From NCBI GenBank assembly GCA_040414495.1, contig JBEDUI010000136.1, positions 1 to 63,664 of the forward strand: DNA of 63,664 bases, given 5' to 3'. Under the pieces are notes generated by a model. That model had not been told where the DNA came from and ran no database searches. It saw only the letters and a program-made list of their open reading frames with translations. The position numbers and the translations under genes were made by a program. Of this stretch, positions 16,165 through 24,546 are shown piece after piece (position 1 is the stretch's first letter; the number at the start of each line of letters is the position of its first letter). The DNA is from DATAVB01 sp040414495. GTDB taxonomy: Bacteria; Actinomycetota; Actinomycetes; Mycobacteriales; QHCD01.

Positions 16165-19100
16165 GTGAGCACCGTGCGGAGCGATGCGGAACCACGCACC
16201 GTCGTGACCGCCCCGCGTTCCCAACCGGTTACTCGGACTACCCCACCGGAAAAGCCCGCCCATTCGGGGGTCGGTGAGAAGAATGCCTGGCTGCGCTGGC
16301 TGGCGCCGTACGTCTGGCGCTATCGCGGGCAGCTGATCGGCACAATTATCGCTTCCGTCCTGTGGATGGGCGCGGTCGTGTCGGTCCCGTTGGCACAGAA
16401 GGTCGTCATCGACGATTCGATTCTGGCCCACACCGCCCCGCTCGTCCCGTGGGTTCTGGCCCTGGTCGGGCTGGGTGTGGCGCGGTTCGTGACCGCCGCG
16501 ATCTGGCGCTATCAGGGTGGTCGTATTTCCCTGGGCGTCGCGTTCGATCTGCGCTGCGACCTCTATGACCACCTGCAGCGGCTGGATGCCGCCGGGCACT
16601 CCCACCTGCAGAGCGGTCAATTGGTCTCGCGGGCGAATTCGGACCTGATGCTGGTCCAGCAGATGGTCAGCTGGTTGCCCATCCTGGTCGGCAACCTGCT
16701 GAAAGTCGTTTTCGCAGTCGGCATCATGGCGGTGCTCTCGGGCAAGCTGGCGGCGATGGTCGCGGTCGTGCTGGTCATTGTTTTCGTGCTGACCCGCCGG
16801 ATGCGCCAGAAGGTGTACGCCGCCGGTTGGGATTCCCAGCAGCGCGAGGCCGAAATGATGACGGTGGTCGAAGAGGCCGTCACCGGTGTCCGCGTGGTGA
16901 AGGGATTCGGCCAGGAGGCTGGCGAATTCGACCGCTTCGTGCGGCGGCTGACCGCGATGTTCGGCGCCCGGGTGCGGGCCATCCGGACCCGGGCCCCGTT
17001 TCTGGCTCACCTGCAGGCCGCGCCGCTGCTCGGTCAGGTCGGCGTGCTGCTGCTCGGTGGCTGGCTGGCCCTGCACGGCCACCTCACCGTTGGTACGTTC
17101 CTGGCCTTCGCCGGGTACCTGGCCGACCTCACCGGTTCGACCCGCGGTCTGTCGATGATCGTCACCATGGGTCCGCTGGCCCGCTCCGGCGCTGAACGCA
17201 TCGCCGAGCTGCTGGCGCTCAAGTCCCGGGTGACCGAGTCCCCGGACGCGGTTGAGCCCGAGCGCACCGGCGGTGGCGTGCGGTTCGACGACGTGTCGTT
17301 CAGCTATCCGGACAGCGATCGGCCGGTGCTGCAGAACCTGTCCATGGACATCAAGGCCGGCGAGACCGTCGCCATCGTCGGGCCGTCGGGAGCCGGAAAA
17401 TCGACCGCGCTGCAGTTGATCCTGCGACTGCGCGACGTCACCGGCGGCGCGGTCACCATCGAGGGGACCGACGTCCGCGACTGGAAAATGCCGACGTTGC
17501 GGTCCCGTACCGGAATTGTGTTCGAAAACAGCTTCCTTTTCTCGGACACGATCGCGGCGAATATCGCCTACGCCAAGCCGGATGCGACCGACGCCGAAAT
17601 TCAGGCGGCGGCCCATGCGGCGGCAATTGACGAATTCGTGGATTCGTTGCCGGAGGGGTACGAAACCCAGGTCGGCGAAGAGGGTCTGGCCCTCTCCGGC
17701 GGCCAGCGGCAGCGGATCGCGTTGGCGCGGGCGCTGCTGGCCGACCCGGACGTTCTCATTCTCGACGACGCCACCTCAGCGGTGGACGTACGGGTGGAGA
17801 AGGAAATCCACGACAACCTGGCGGCGCTGATTTCGGGCCGTACCACGATCATCGTGGCGTACCGGGAATCCACGGTGAAGCTGGCCGACCGGGTCATTCT
17901 GCTGGATGAGGGCCGGGTCGTCGGCGAGGGTTCGCACGATGAATTGCTGACCAATTCTCCGCTGTATAACCGGCTTTTCGGTGACACCGCGAATGAGGCC
18001 GAGGGCGCTGAGAATTTCGAGCCGGCCGATCATGTGACCGCCGAGGCGTGGGCACCGGTCGAGCTGGCCGACCTGCCGAGTATCGGTGACCCGCCGACGC
18101 CGGAGCTCTTGGCCGCGGTGCGGGCGCTGCCGCCAGTGGTGGACGCACCGGAGATCGATCCGCAGACCGAAGCCGATCAGAGCGAGGGTTTCCGGCTGGC
18201 CGCATTCCTCCGTCCACATTGGAAGCCCTTGGCCATCGGCCTGTTGCTGGTGCTGATCGATGCGGTCGCCTCACTGGTCGGACCGCTGTTGGTACGGGAC
18301 GGCGTCGATGCCGCATTGGTGTCGCATTCGAGCATGGTGTTGATCGGCGCGTGTGCCGCGTATTTCGGCGTCGCGTTGATCGACTGGTGGGACCTGTGGA
18401 TCACAACACTGTGGACATCGCGGACCACTGAACGGCTGCTTTTCGCCTTGCGGGTAAGGATATTCGCGCATTTGCAGAAGCTCGGCGTGGACTTCTACGA
18501 CCGCACCCAGGCCGGCCGGATCATGACCCGGATGACCAGCGACGTCGATACCGTTTCCCAGCTTTTCCAGGTCGGTTTGATCAACGCCCTGGTCGCGGTG
18601 GTGACGTGTATTGGAATGGCGTTGGTGCTGTTCATTCTCAACGTCGAATTGGCGTTGGTCGTGCTGTGTGTGGTGCCGCCGGCCGCGATCGCGACGATCT
18701 GGTACCGCCGTACCGCGGGTCCGGCGTACGACCGGGCGCGGGAAAAGATGTCGGCGATGAACTCCGTACTGCAGGAGAGCATCGCCGGTGTCCGGATCAC
18801 CCAGGCGTTCGTCCGCGAGGACGTCAACCTGGAGCGGTACCGCACCCTGGCCGACCAGCAGCGGTTCGAGAGCGACACGGCATTGCGTACCACGTCGTTG
18901 TACGTCTCGATCATCGATCTGCTGTCGGTGCTCGCGATCGCCGGCACGCTGTTCGTCGGTAGCCATCTGGTCGGCAACGGATCGCTCGCGATCGGCGGTC
19001 TGCTGGCGTTTCTGCTTTATCTGGCCCAGGTGTTCGCGCCGATCCAGCAGCTGTCCGCGGTGTTCGACGTCTACCAGCGGGCGAAGGTCGGGTTGGCCCG

Positions 19101-19854
19101 GATCAAGAATGTGCTGGCCCAGACAACGTCCACACCGGACGCGCAGGAGCCCGAGCAGCCGGACAAGCTGCGCGGCGACATCACCCTGCAGGGCGTGACC
19201 TTGCAGTACGCCGGGGTCCGGGCGCCCGCGCTGAAGCAGGTCGACCTGGAAATTCCGGCCGGCCAGCGGGTGGCGTTCGTCGGTCAGACCGGTGCTGGGA
19301 AATCGACGATCGCCAAGCTGATGACCCGGTTCTACGACCCGACGGGAGGCCAGGTGCTCGTGGACGGCGCGCCGCTGCCCTCGTTCGATCTGGTGGGATT
19401 CCGTCGGCAATTGGGATATGTGCCGCAGGAGCCGTTCCTGTTCTCGCGGACCATTCGCGACAACATCGCCTACGGGCGGCCGGATGCCACCGACGCCATG
19501 GTGGAGGCCGCGGCCCGCGCGGTAGGCGCGCATGAATTCATCACCCAATTACACGGTGGTTATCTGCACGTGGTGCAGGAACGCGGTCGGTCGCTTTCGG
19601 CCGGTCAGCGACAGCTGCTGTGTCTGGCCCGGGCGTTGCTGGTCGACCCGTCGATCCTGATCCTGGACGAGGCGACGTCCAACCTGGATCTGGCCAGCGA
19701 GGGTCAGGTCAACCGGGCCATGCGGGTCGTCTCGGCCGGACGCACGACGATCGTGATCGCGCACCGGCCGCAGTCGCTGCAGTGGGTGGACCGGGTGGTC
19801 ACTGTGCACGACGGCCATATCGTCGGGGAACGGATGCAGGACCAAGCCGCCTAG
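16165..19854 (+). CDS. fused two-module ABC exporter with one degenerate ATP site
   Basis: A single chain of about 1229 residues contains two complete exporter halves (membrane domain, ATPase, membrane domain, ATPase). ATPase 1: Walker A GPSGAGKST from residue 406, signature LSGGQ, Walker B ending DD with Asp535 in place of the catalytic Glu, and Tyr566 in place of the H-loop His (IVAYRES). ATPase 2: Walker A GQTGAGKST from 1040, signature LSAGQ at 1144-1148, Glu1169 and His1200, all functional. This asymmetry mirrors heterodimeric type IV exporters such as TM287/288 and BmrCD, here fused. Six-helix membrane blocks are visible in both halves. The cargo may be a lipid, peptide or drug; nothing nearby tells. 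The start is uncertain: GTG 16165 follows an AGGAAG box, while an upstream GTG at 16126 would add 13 residues. Confidence 0.88.
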   Translation: MSTVRSDAEPRTVVTAPRSQPVTRTTPPEKPAHSGVGEKNAWLRWLAPYVWRYRGQLIGTIIASVLWMGAVVSVPLAQKVVIDDSILAHTAPLVPWVLALVGLGVARFVTAAIWRYQGGRISLGVAFDLRCDLYDHLQRLDAAGHSHLQSGQLVSRANSDLMLVQQMVSWLPILVGNLLKVVFAVGIMAVLSGKLAAMVAVVLVIVFVLTRRMRQKVYAAGWDSQQREAEMMTVVEEAVTGVRVVKGFGQEAGEFDRFVRRLTAMFGARVRAIRTRAPFLAHLQAAPLLGQVGVLLLGGWLALHGHLTVGTFLAFAGYLADLTGSTRGLSMIVTMGPLARSGAERIAELLALKSRVTESPDAVEPERTGGGVRFDDVSFSYPDSDRPVLQNLSMDIKAGETVAIVGPSGAGKSTALQLILRLRDVTGGAVTIEGTDVRDWKMPTLRSRTGIVFENSFLFSDTIAANIAYAKPDATDAEIQAAAHAAAIDEFVDSLPEGYETQVGEEGLALSGGQRQRIALARALLADPDVLILDDATSAVDVRVEKEIHDNLAALISGRTTIIVAYRESTVKLADRVILLDEGRVVGEGSHDELLTNSPLYNRLFGDTANEAEGAENFEPADHVTAEAWAPVELADLPSIGDPPTPELLAAVRALPPVVDAPEIDPQTEADQSEGFRLAAFLRPHWKPLAIGLLLVLIDAVASLVGPLLVRDGVDAALVSHSSMVLIGACAAYFGVALIDWWDLWITTLWTSRTTERLLFALRVRIFAHLQKLGVDFYDRTQAGRIMTRMTSDVDTVSQLFQVGLINALVAVVTCIGMALVLFILNVELALVVLCVVPPAAIATIWYRRTAGPAYDRAREKMSAMNSVLQESIAGVRITQAFVREDVNLERYRTLADQQRFESDTALRTTSLYVSIIDLLSVLAIAGTLFVGSHLVGNGSLAIGGLLAFLLYLAQVFAPIQQLSAVFDVYQRAKVGLARIKNVLAQTTSTPDAQEPEQPDKLRGDITLQGVTLQYAGVRAPALKQVDLEIPAGQRVAFVGQTGAGKSTIAKLMTRFYDPTGGQVLVDGAPLPSFDLVGFRRQLGYVPQEPFLFSRTIRDNIAYGRPDATDAMVEAAARAVGAHEFITQLHGGYLHVVQERGRSLSAGQRQLLCLARALLVDPSILILDEATSNLDLASEGQVNRAMRVVSAGRTTIVIAHRPQSLQWVDRVVTVHDGHIVGERMQDQAA

Positions 19855-19916
19855 CTGATCTGGCTGGGTCGGCGGGTCGGCGACTGAGTCGGCCCGCCGT
19901 CCGGCCTTATGTGCCA

Positions 19917-19974
19917 CGAGCGTGACACCAGGGTGCTGAAATACCCAGCAAAAAGCACCCTGGTGTCACGCTCG
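19917..19974. repeat. 21-bp perfect hairpin (dispersed repeat, type D)
   Basis: Perfect 21-base arms (containing GTGACACCAGGGTGCT and complement) flank a 16-base loop. It lies just after the ABC exporter and before the convergent methyltransferase, where it can act as a bidirectional terminator, though no T-run follows. The last 15 bases of the window (63650-63664) repeat the beginning of its left arm with one change. Confidence 0.85.
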
Positions 19975-19979
19975 CTGCG

Positions 19980-20043
19980 ATGAGGGCGTGTTGTTTGAGT
20001 CCTGGCACCGAGCAGGCCGAGGACTCAAGCAACACGCCCTCAT
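19980..20043. repeat. 24-bp hairpin (dispersed repeat, type E)
   Basis: Arms of 24 bases (core AGGGCGTGTTG and complement) pair with only one G-T wobble around a 16-base loop. It begins five bases after the preceding hairpin and has the same loop length. Its right arm recurs alone at 115-135. Confidence 0.85.
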
Positions 20044-20064
20044 TGCCGTTATCTTCGCGGATTT

Positions 20065-20637
20065 CTAATGACGGGCTGTTCGGGCGACAAACCGAATCGC
20101 ACCCACGTCGTGAGTTTCCACGTCTACTTCGGCGAATCCGGCGTCGTGTAACCGGCCGGCGAGAGTGGCCGGGTTGAGCGGCGTGCAGACGTCATTCTCA
20201 TGCAGCTCGCGGAATTCCGGACTGTCCAGACTGTCCGAGCCGGCCAGTGCCGCCCCCGGGCGTAATACCCGGCGTAACTCGGCGAACAACGTGTTCTGCA
20301 GGTCCTCGGTCGGCACGTGATGCAGCATCGTGAATGATGCCGCCCCACTGAACCGGGCATCATCGAACGGCAATCTGGTCGCATCGGCGCGTACCACATC
20401 GACATTCGTGCCGGCCATGCGCACCGCCAACTCGGTGGCGATTTGTTGATCATATTCAACTGCCGTCAGGCGTTTAACTCTATGGCGCAGAACGTCCGTG
20501 GCAGCGCCCGGTCCGGGGCCGACCTCGATCAGATCATCGCCGAGATCAACGCCGTCCAGAACCCACGGAATTGCTTCCTGTTCAATCATTTTCGCCCACT
20601 CTGGGCTTGAGCAGAGTTGAAGGTGCTTCTCGTTCAT
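20065..20637 (-). CDS. class I SAM-dependent methyltransferase
   Basis: The 190-residue protein has a complete class I methyltransferase core: motif I LIEVGPGPGAATDVL near residues 36-50, the acidic loop AVEYDQQ, motif II DATRLPFDDARFSGA and motif IV FTMLHHVPTEDLQ, followed by LRRVLRPGAAL. This is the UbiE/Methyltransf_11 type acting on small molecules; the substrate is unknown. The start at ATG 20637 follows GAGAGG; an ATG three codons upstream is possible. It converges on the ABC exporter across two large hairpins and lies back to back with the end of the rhamnosidase gene, about 118 bp away. Confidence 0.85.
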   Translation of the reverse strand: MNEKHLQLCSSPEWAKMIEQEAIPWVLDGVDLGDDLIEVGPGPGAATDVLRHRVKRLTAVEYDQQIATELAVRMAGTNVDVVRADATRLPFDDARFSGAASFTMLHHVPTEDLQNTLFAELRRVLRPGAALAGSDSLDSPEFRELHENDVCTPLNPATLAGRLHDAGFAEVDVETHDVGAIRFVARTARH

Positions 20638-20755
20638 GCCGTGCACCCTCTCATGCCTGACGACTCGCCGCTACCGTTTCCTTACAGACAGCAACCGGCA
20701 ATTACTCTCCGAACTTGCCCATACGGCTAAAGCACGGCGATTCCTGCCGTCGCTG

Positions 20756-23700
20756 CTACGCCAAAGCGGACCGGAAGCCGTACTGCCCGGAGCCGACTCG
20801 GAACACAACGGCGCCCTCGTCCTGCCGGTCCGCTTGCACGCCCGGCGCCTCTGTCGCCCGAAGATCCGACTCCCGGATCGAGTCCGGATCCGAGGTAGGC
20901 ACCCAGATCTCGGCCGTCGCGTTCGGCGGAATCGTGACGTCCACGCTGAATTCACCGCCACCGTGCCGCCACGCCACCGCGATCTGACCGTAGACCGATT
21001 CGTACGAGGTACGGGCCCAGGAAAGCTCGCCGCCCGGCCGCGGCCGGATGACGATCTTCCGGTAACCAGGCGCGGCCGGGGCGATCCCGCCGACATTGCG
21101 GTAGATCCAATCCCCCACCGCGCCGTAAGCGTAGTGATTGAACGAGGTCATACCCGGATCCTGGAAACCACGCGAATCGCTCCAGGAATCCCAGCGTTCC
21201 CAGATCGTGGTCGCGTCGCCGTGCACGACCGGATAGAGCCAGGACGGGAAGGTGTCCTGCAACAACAGCCGGTACGCCGCGTCCAGGTGCCCGGTCTCGG
21301 ACAGCGCCGAGAGCAGGTACGGCGTGCCGAGAAATCCGGTCGTGAGATGCCAATTACGCGATTCCAAATCGGCGACCAAATGCCCGGCCGCCCGTGGCAA
21401 TTCGGCCTCTTCCAGCAGGCCGATATGAATCGCCAGCACATAAGCGGTTTGCGTCCCGCTCGTCACCCGGCCGCCGCCCTCGACAAAACGAGCCCGAAAT
21501 GCGGCGCGAATACGTACGAAAAGCTCATCCCACCGAGCGGCCTCCTCGACGCGGTCGAGCAGCCGTGCCGACTGGGCCGCCAGTCGGGCGGCGTAGGCGA
21601 AGAATGCGGTCGCGACCAAATCCTGCGGCGTCGCCGTAATGGCCAGCCAGTCACCGAAAACGGCATTGGACCGGACCGAATCGACGCTGCTGCGCTCCAA
21701 CCAGGCCAACCAGTACGTCGTGGCCGTATATGTCTGCTCGACGAAGCGCCGGTCGCCGAAAACCTCTTGCAGGGCAAGGGGAATGATCTCGATCGCGTCA
21801 CCCCACCCCGAGCCGCCGGCCTCCGCCGAGGCGGAACGGCCGGGATCACGCAGCGCCATCGCGGGGCTGAGCACATCCGGCGCGACATGGGTCACCGCCC
21901 CGTCGGGGCGTTGGGCGTCGATGAGGTCGGTCAGCCATTTGCGGAAAAACCCGCGCACGTCGTAGTTGAACGCTGCCGTGCCGGCGAATACCTGTGCGTC
22001 GCCGGTCCAGCCCAGCCGTTCGTCGCGCTGTGGACAGTCGGTCGGTACGGAAAGGAAGTTGCCGCGCTGGCCCCAGACGATATTGTGCTGCAATTTATCC
22101 AGGGCCTGGTGCGAACAATGGAATTCACCGGTCTGCTCCATGTCAGCAAAGGCGACCCGGGCGACAATATCCTCGGCCGCCAGCTGCCCCGGATACCCGG
22201 TGATTTCTACGTACCGGAATCCGTGCACGGTGAATCGCGGCTCGAATACCTCGCCGTCCGCGTCACCGCGCAACACGTACTCATCGGTCGCGGAGGCGCT
22301 GCGCAAGGCGATCGTGTAGAGCTCGCCATCGGCCTGGAGCATTTCCGCGTGCCGCAGAATTACCCGGTCGCCGGCATTTCCGCGAACCCGCAGCCGGACC
22401 CAGCCGACCAGATTCTGCCCGAAATCCACGAAGATCCGGCCATCCTCACGGCGTTGCACCGACTGGGCCGGCAGCTCTTCGAGCACCCGGATCGGCGGCG
22501 CCACCGCCGCTTCCAGCGCGCCATGCGGCGGACCGTCCACAATGACCGAACCGGTGGCGCCGGAATAGCCGGGCTGGAACCAACCCACCGGTTCAAGCCG
22601 ACCATCGTCGACGACGCCATTCTGCAAATCGGCGTATTGCAATGCTCCGATGCCAGAATTCCACTGCTCGTCGGTATTGATGACCAGCCGCGTTCCGTCG
22701 TCGTATTCGACCTCGAGTTGGGCACGGAGCATTCGCTCGCGACCGTACTGGAATTGTCCCAGCCAGCAAATGTTTCCCGCGTACCAGCCATCGGCGAGAA
22801 TGGCGCCGAACGCATTCTCCCCCTGCGCCAGCATTTCGGTGACGTCATAGGTCTGGTAGGCAAGGCGTTTGGCGTAATCGGTCCAGCCCGGCGCGAAATA
22901 GTCGGTGCCGACTTTTACGCCGTTCAACTGCAGCTCATAAATGCCTAGCGCGGTGGCATAAATACGGGCCCGCCGGACCGGCCGTTCCACGGTGAATTCC
23001 CGGCGCAGATACGGACTGGGCCGGTAGCTGGCCGGCTCCCGACCCCGCGGTGGCGCCCCATGTCCGCCGACCGACTCGGCCAGCGGCCACGCCCCGTCAT
23101 CGAACCCCGGCAGCTGCCAGCCCTCGGCCGCCCGCTCGACCGCGCGCCACCGACCGTCGGTATCCACGCTGACCGGCTTGTGACCCTCCAACCAGACCTC
23201 GAGCCGGCCGACGAAGCCGACCGGCTCGTCCGGGCCGAGGTCGGCGCTGACGGCCAGCACGTTCTCGCCGGTTCGTACCGCGTCGAGCGCATCACCGACC
23301 AGCGGCACCGACCGGCCGTTGAGCGCCACCGCGATCGTGCCGGCACCACCAACGCTCAGCGCCGCCCCGAGCACCCGGGCGCCGGGTGGAACGGTGAAGG
23401 AGATCCGGGCCCGTGCACTGCGGTGGGCTTGCGGACGTTCGTCGGCGATCCAGATTCGTTGCAGCGCCGCCGAGGGCCGGGCGGTCTCCAGCGACACCGC
23501 CGGCGGCGTCACCTCATCGGCCGCCGCGATCCACCGCGCGGTCCAGTCGGCTGGCTGCAGCAGCGCGGTCTCGAAGCTGGCCAGCGCCGACCAACCCGAC
23601 ACCCGGCCGCTCTCGTCGGTGATCCGGACCCGCCAGAAATACCGGGTCCGGGCTTGCAGCGCCGGTCCTTCGTACGTTATGGCGGCGCTCTCGGCCGACT

Positions 23701-23911
23701 GCACCTCGCCGCTGTCCCACAGCGCCGCGGCCTCGGTCCGGATCGGATCGACCTCGGCCGCGAGGACGATCCGGTACCCGGTCTGGGCCCGGTCCCGCCC
23801 GGCACCGGCTACCTTCCAGGACAGCACGGGCCGGGTTTCGTCCAGGCCGAGCGGCTCGGGCCGACCCTCGGTACGCAGGTCGACGGCGGTCAGTACGGGC
23901 ACGGCGTCCAC
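20756..23911 (-). CDS. alpha-L-rhamnosidase, GH78 family, cytoplasmic
   Basis: The enzyme removes terminal L-rhamnose from glycosides. About 1051 residues match the GH78 layout: N-terminal beta domains (TYFWRVRITDESGRVSGWS, the Bac_rhamnosid_N region LRREFTVERPVRRARIYATALG), the RHGFRYVEI-type segment VHGFRYVEITGYPG, and the (alpha/alpha)6 catalytic domain with DCPQRDERLGWTGDAQVF, which carries the general-acid Glu, then HYAYGAVGDWIYRNVGGI. There is no signal peptide. I place the start at GTG 23911, preceded by GGGAGG; the frame is open for 141 more codons upstream, but that part is merely translated tandem repeat. It is divergent from LacI regulator 2. With rhaI it suggests intracellular breakdown of imported rhamnosides. 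Confidence 0.88.
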   Translation of the reverse strand: MDAVPVLTAVDLRTEGRPEPLGLDETRPVLSWKVAGAGRDRAQTGYRIVLAAEVDPIRTEAAALWDSGEVQSAESAAITYEGPALQARTRYFWRVRITDESGRVSGWSALASFETALLQPADWTARWIAAADEVTPPAVSLETARPSAALQRIWIADERPQAHRSARARISFTVPPGARVLGAALSVGGAGTIAVALNGRSVPLVGDALDAVRTGENVLAVSADLGPDEPVGFVGRLEVWLEGHKPVSVDTDGRWRAVERAAEGWQLPGFDDGAWPLAESVGGHGAPPRGREPASYRPSPYLRREFTVERPVRRARIYATALGIYELQLNGVKVGTDYFAPGWTDYAKRLAYQTYDVTEMLAQGENAFGAILADGWYAGNICWLGQFQYGRERMLRAQLEVEYDDGTRLVINTDEQWNSGIGALQYADLQNGVVDDGRLEPVGWFQPGYSGATGSVIVDGPPHGALEAAVAPPIRVLEELPAQSVQRREDGRIFVDFGQNLVGWVRLRVRGNAGDRVILRHAEMLQADGELYTIALRSASATDEYVLRGDADGEVFEPRFTVHGFRYVEITGYPGQLAAEDIVARVAFADMEQTGEFHCSHQALDKLQHNIVWGQRGNFLSVPTDCPQRDERLGWTGDAQVFAGTAAFNYDVRGFFRKWLTDLIDAQRPDGAVTHVAPDVLSPAMALRDPGRSASAEAGGSGWGDAIEIIPLALQEVFGDRRFVEQTYTATTYWLAWLERSSVDSVRSNAVFGDWLAITATPQDLVATAFFAYAARLAAQSARLLDRVEEAARWDELFVRIRAAFRARFVEGGGRVTSGTQTAYVLAIHIGLLEEAELPRAAGHLVADLESRNWHLTTGFLGTPYLLSALSETGHLDAAYRLLLQDTFPSWLYPVVHGDATTIWERWDSWSDSRGFQDPGMTSFNHYAYGAVGDWIYRNVGGIAPAAPGYRKIVIRPRPGGELSWARTSYESVYGQIAVAWRHGGGEFSVDVTIPPNATAEIWVPTSDPDSIRESDLRATEAPGVQADRQDEGAVVFRVGSGQYGFRSALA

Positions 23912-24133
23912 TGTGTCCTCCCAGGGGGTCACGCTGGCCGCGCGGGAACGCCGCTGTGGTGGCGGCTCGGGCACTCCCTGCGGCACATCGGCGACGAGGC
24001 ATTGGTGCGACGGTCGGTTCAGGTCGTGCGCGGATTCGGTAGGTAGCCGTTGTACCGCAAGCCGGTCGGTAGCGCAGTCCCGGTACCGCGACCCGTCGAA
24101 GATGGCAGCTCCGCCGGGCAACGCCGATCCAGC

Positions 24134-24250
24134 CGCGCAACGCGTACCCAACCACCGATCGAATCGCGCTTCGCAGACCCAACCACCGATCGAATCGCGC
24201 TTCGCGTACCCAACCACCGATCGAATCGCGCTTCGCAGACCAAACCACGG
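24134..24250. repeat. 31-bp tandem repeat upstream of the rhamnosidase gene
   Basis: Three full units (24147-24177, 24178-24208, 24209-24239) begin CCCAACCACCGATCGAATCG and end in CTTCGC followed alternately by AGA and GTA; partial copies flank them. The units are nearly identical, a sign of recent expansion. They lie between the operator at 24322 and the GH78 start. The remainder of the gap 23912-24546 has no gene I can support. Confidence 0.9.
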
Positions 24251-24321
24251 CCCGCGATCCGTCCAGTCCGGCCAGGTCCGGCCACCGCTCCGCTGCGGCA
24301 CACGTTCCACCTGACGTACGG

Positions 24322-24333
24322 TGAAACCTTTCA
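24322..24333. promoter_or_regulatory. candidate LacI-type operator in rhamnosidase/LacI gap
   Basis: TGAAACCTTTCA has perfect TGAAA/TTTCA arms and resembles the LacI consensus TGAAACGTTTCA. It lies between the divergent GH78 gene and LacI regulator 2 and is similar to TGAAACGATTCA upstream of rhaI. Confidence 0.5.
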
Positions 24334-24546
24334 AAGAGCCCGATTACCGTACGATCGGAAATTCGGTGGTGTCAACGACGATGCCGGGTCCGGCCTCCGA
24401 GCGCACATCGGTGTGCGAGCAGCCTCCGGCACGACGGACAGGTCAACGACCGGCCTCGGCCAGCGCGTACCGAGCAAGGTCAGCAAAGTACTAGCGTGCA
24501 TAGCCTGCACAGGCTGGCGTGAGGCCCCAACGATGAGGCGACGACC

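Noticed and set aside
16069..17616. 515-residue open frame antisense to the ABC exporter
   Set aside because: Rich in Gln, His, Arg and Asp as expected of a reverse frame; no domain.
20636..22948. 770-residue open frame antisense to the rhamnosidase gene
   Set aside because: Shadow of the GH78 coding sequence with no motif.
24147..24239. Short CRISPR-like array
   Set aside because: The 31-bp units are directly adjacent with no spacers and there are no cas genes; it is a simple tandem repeat.
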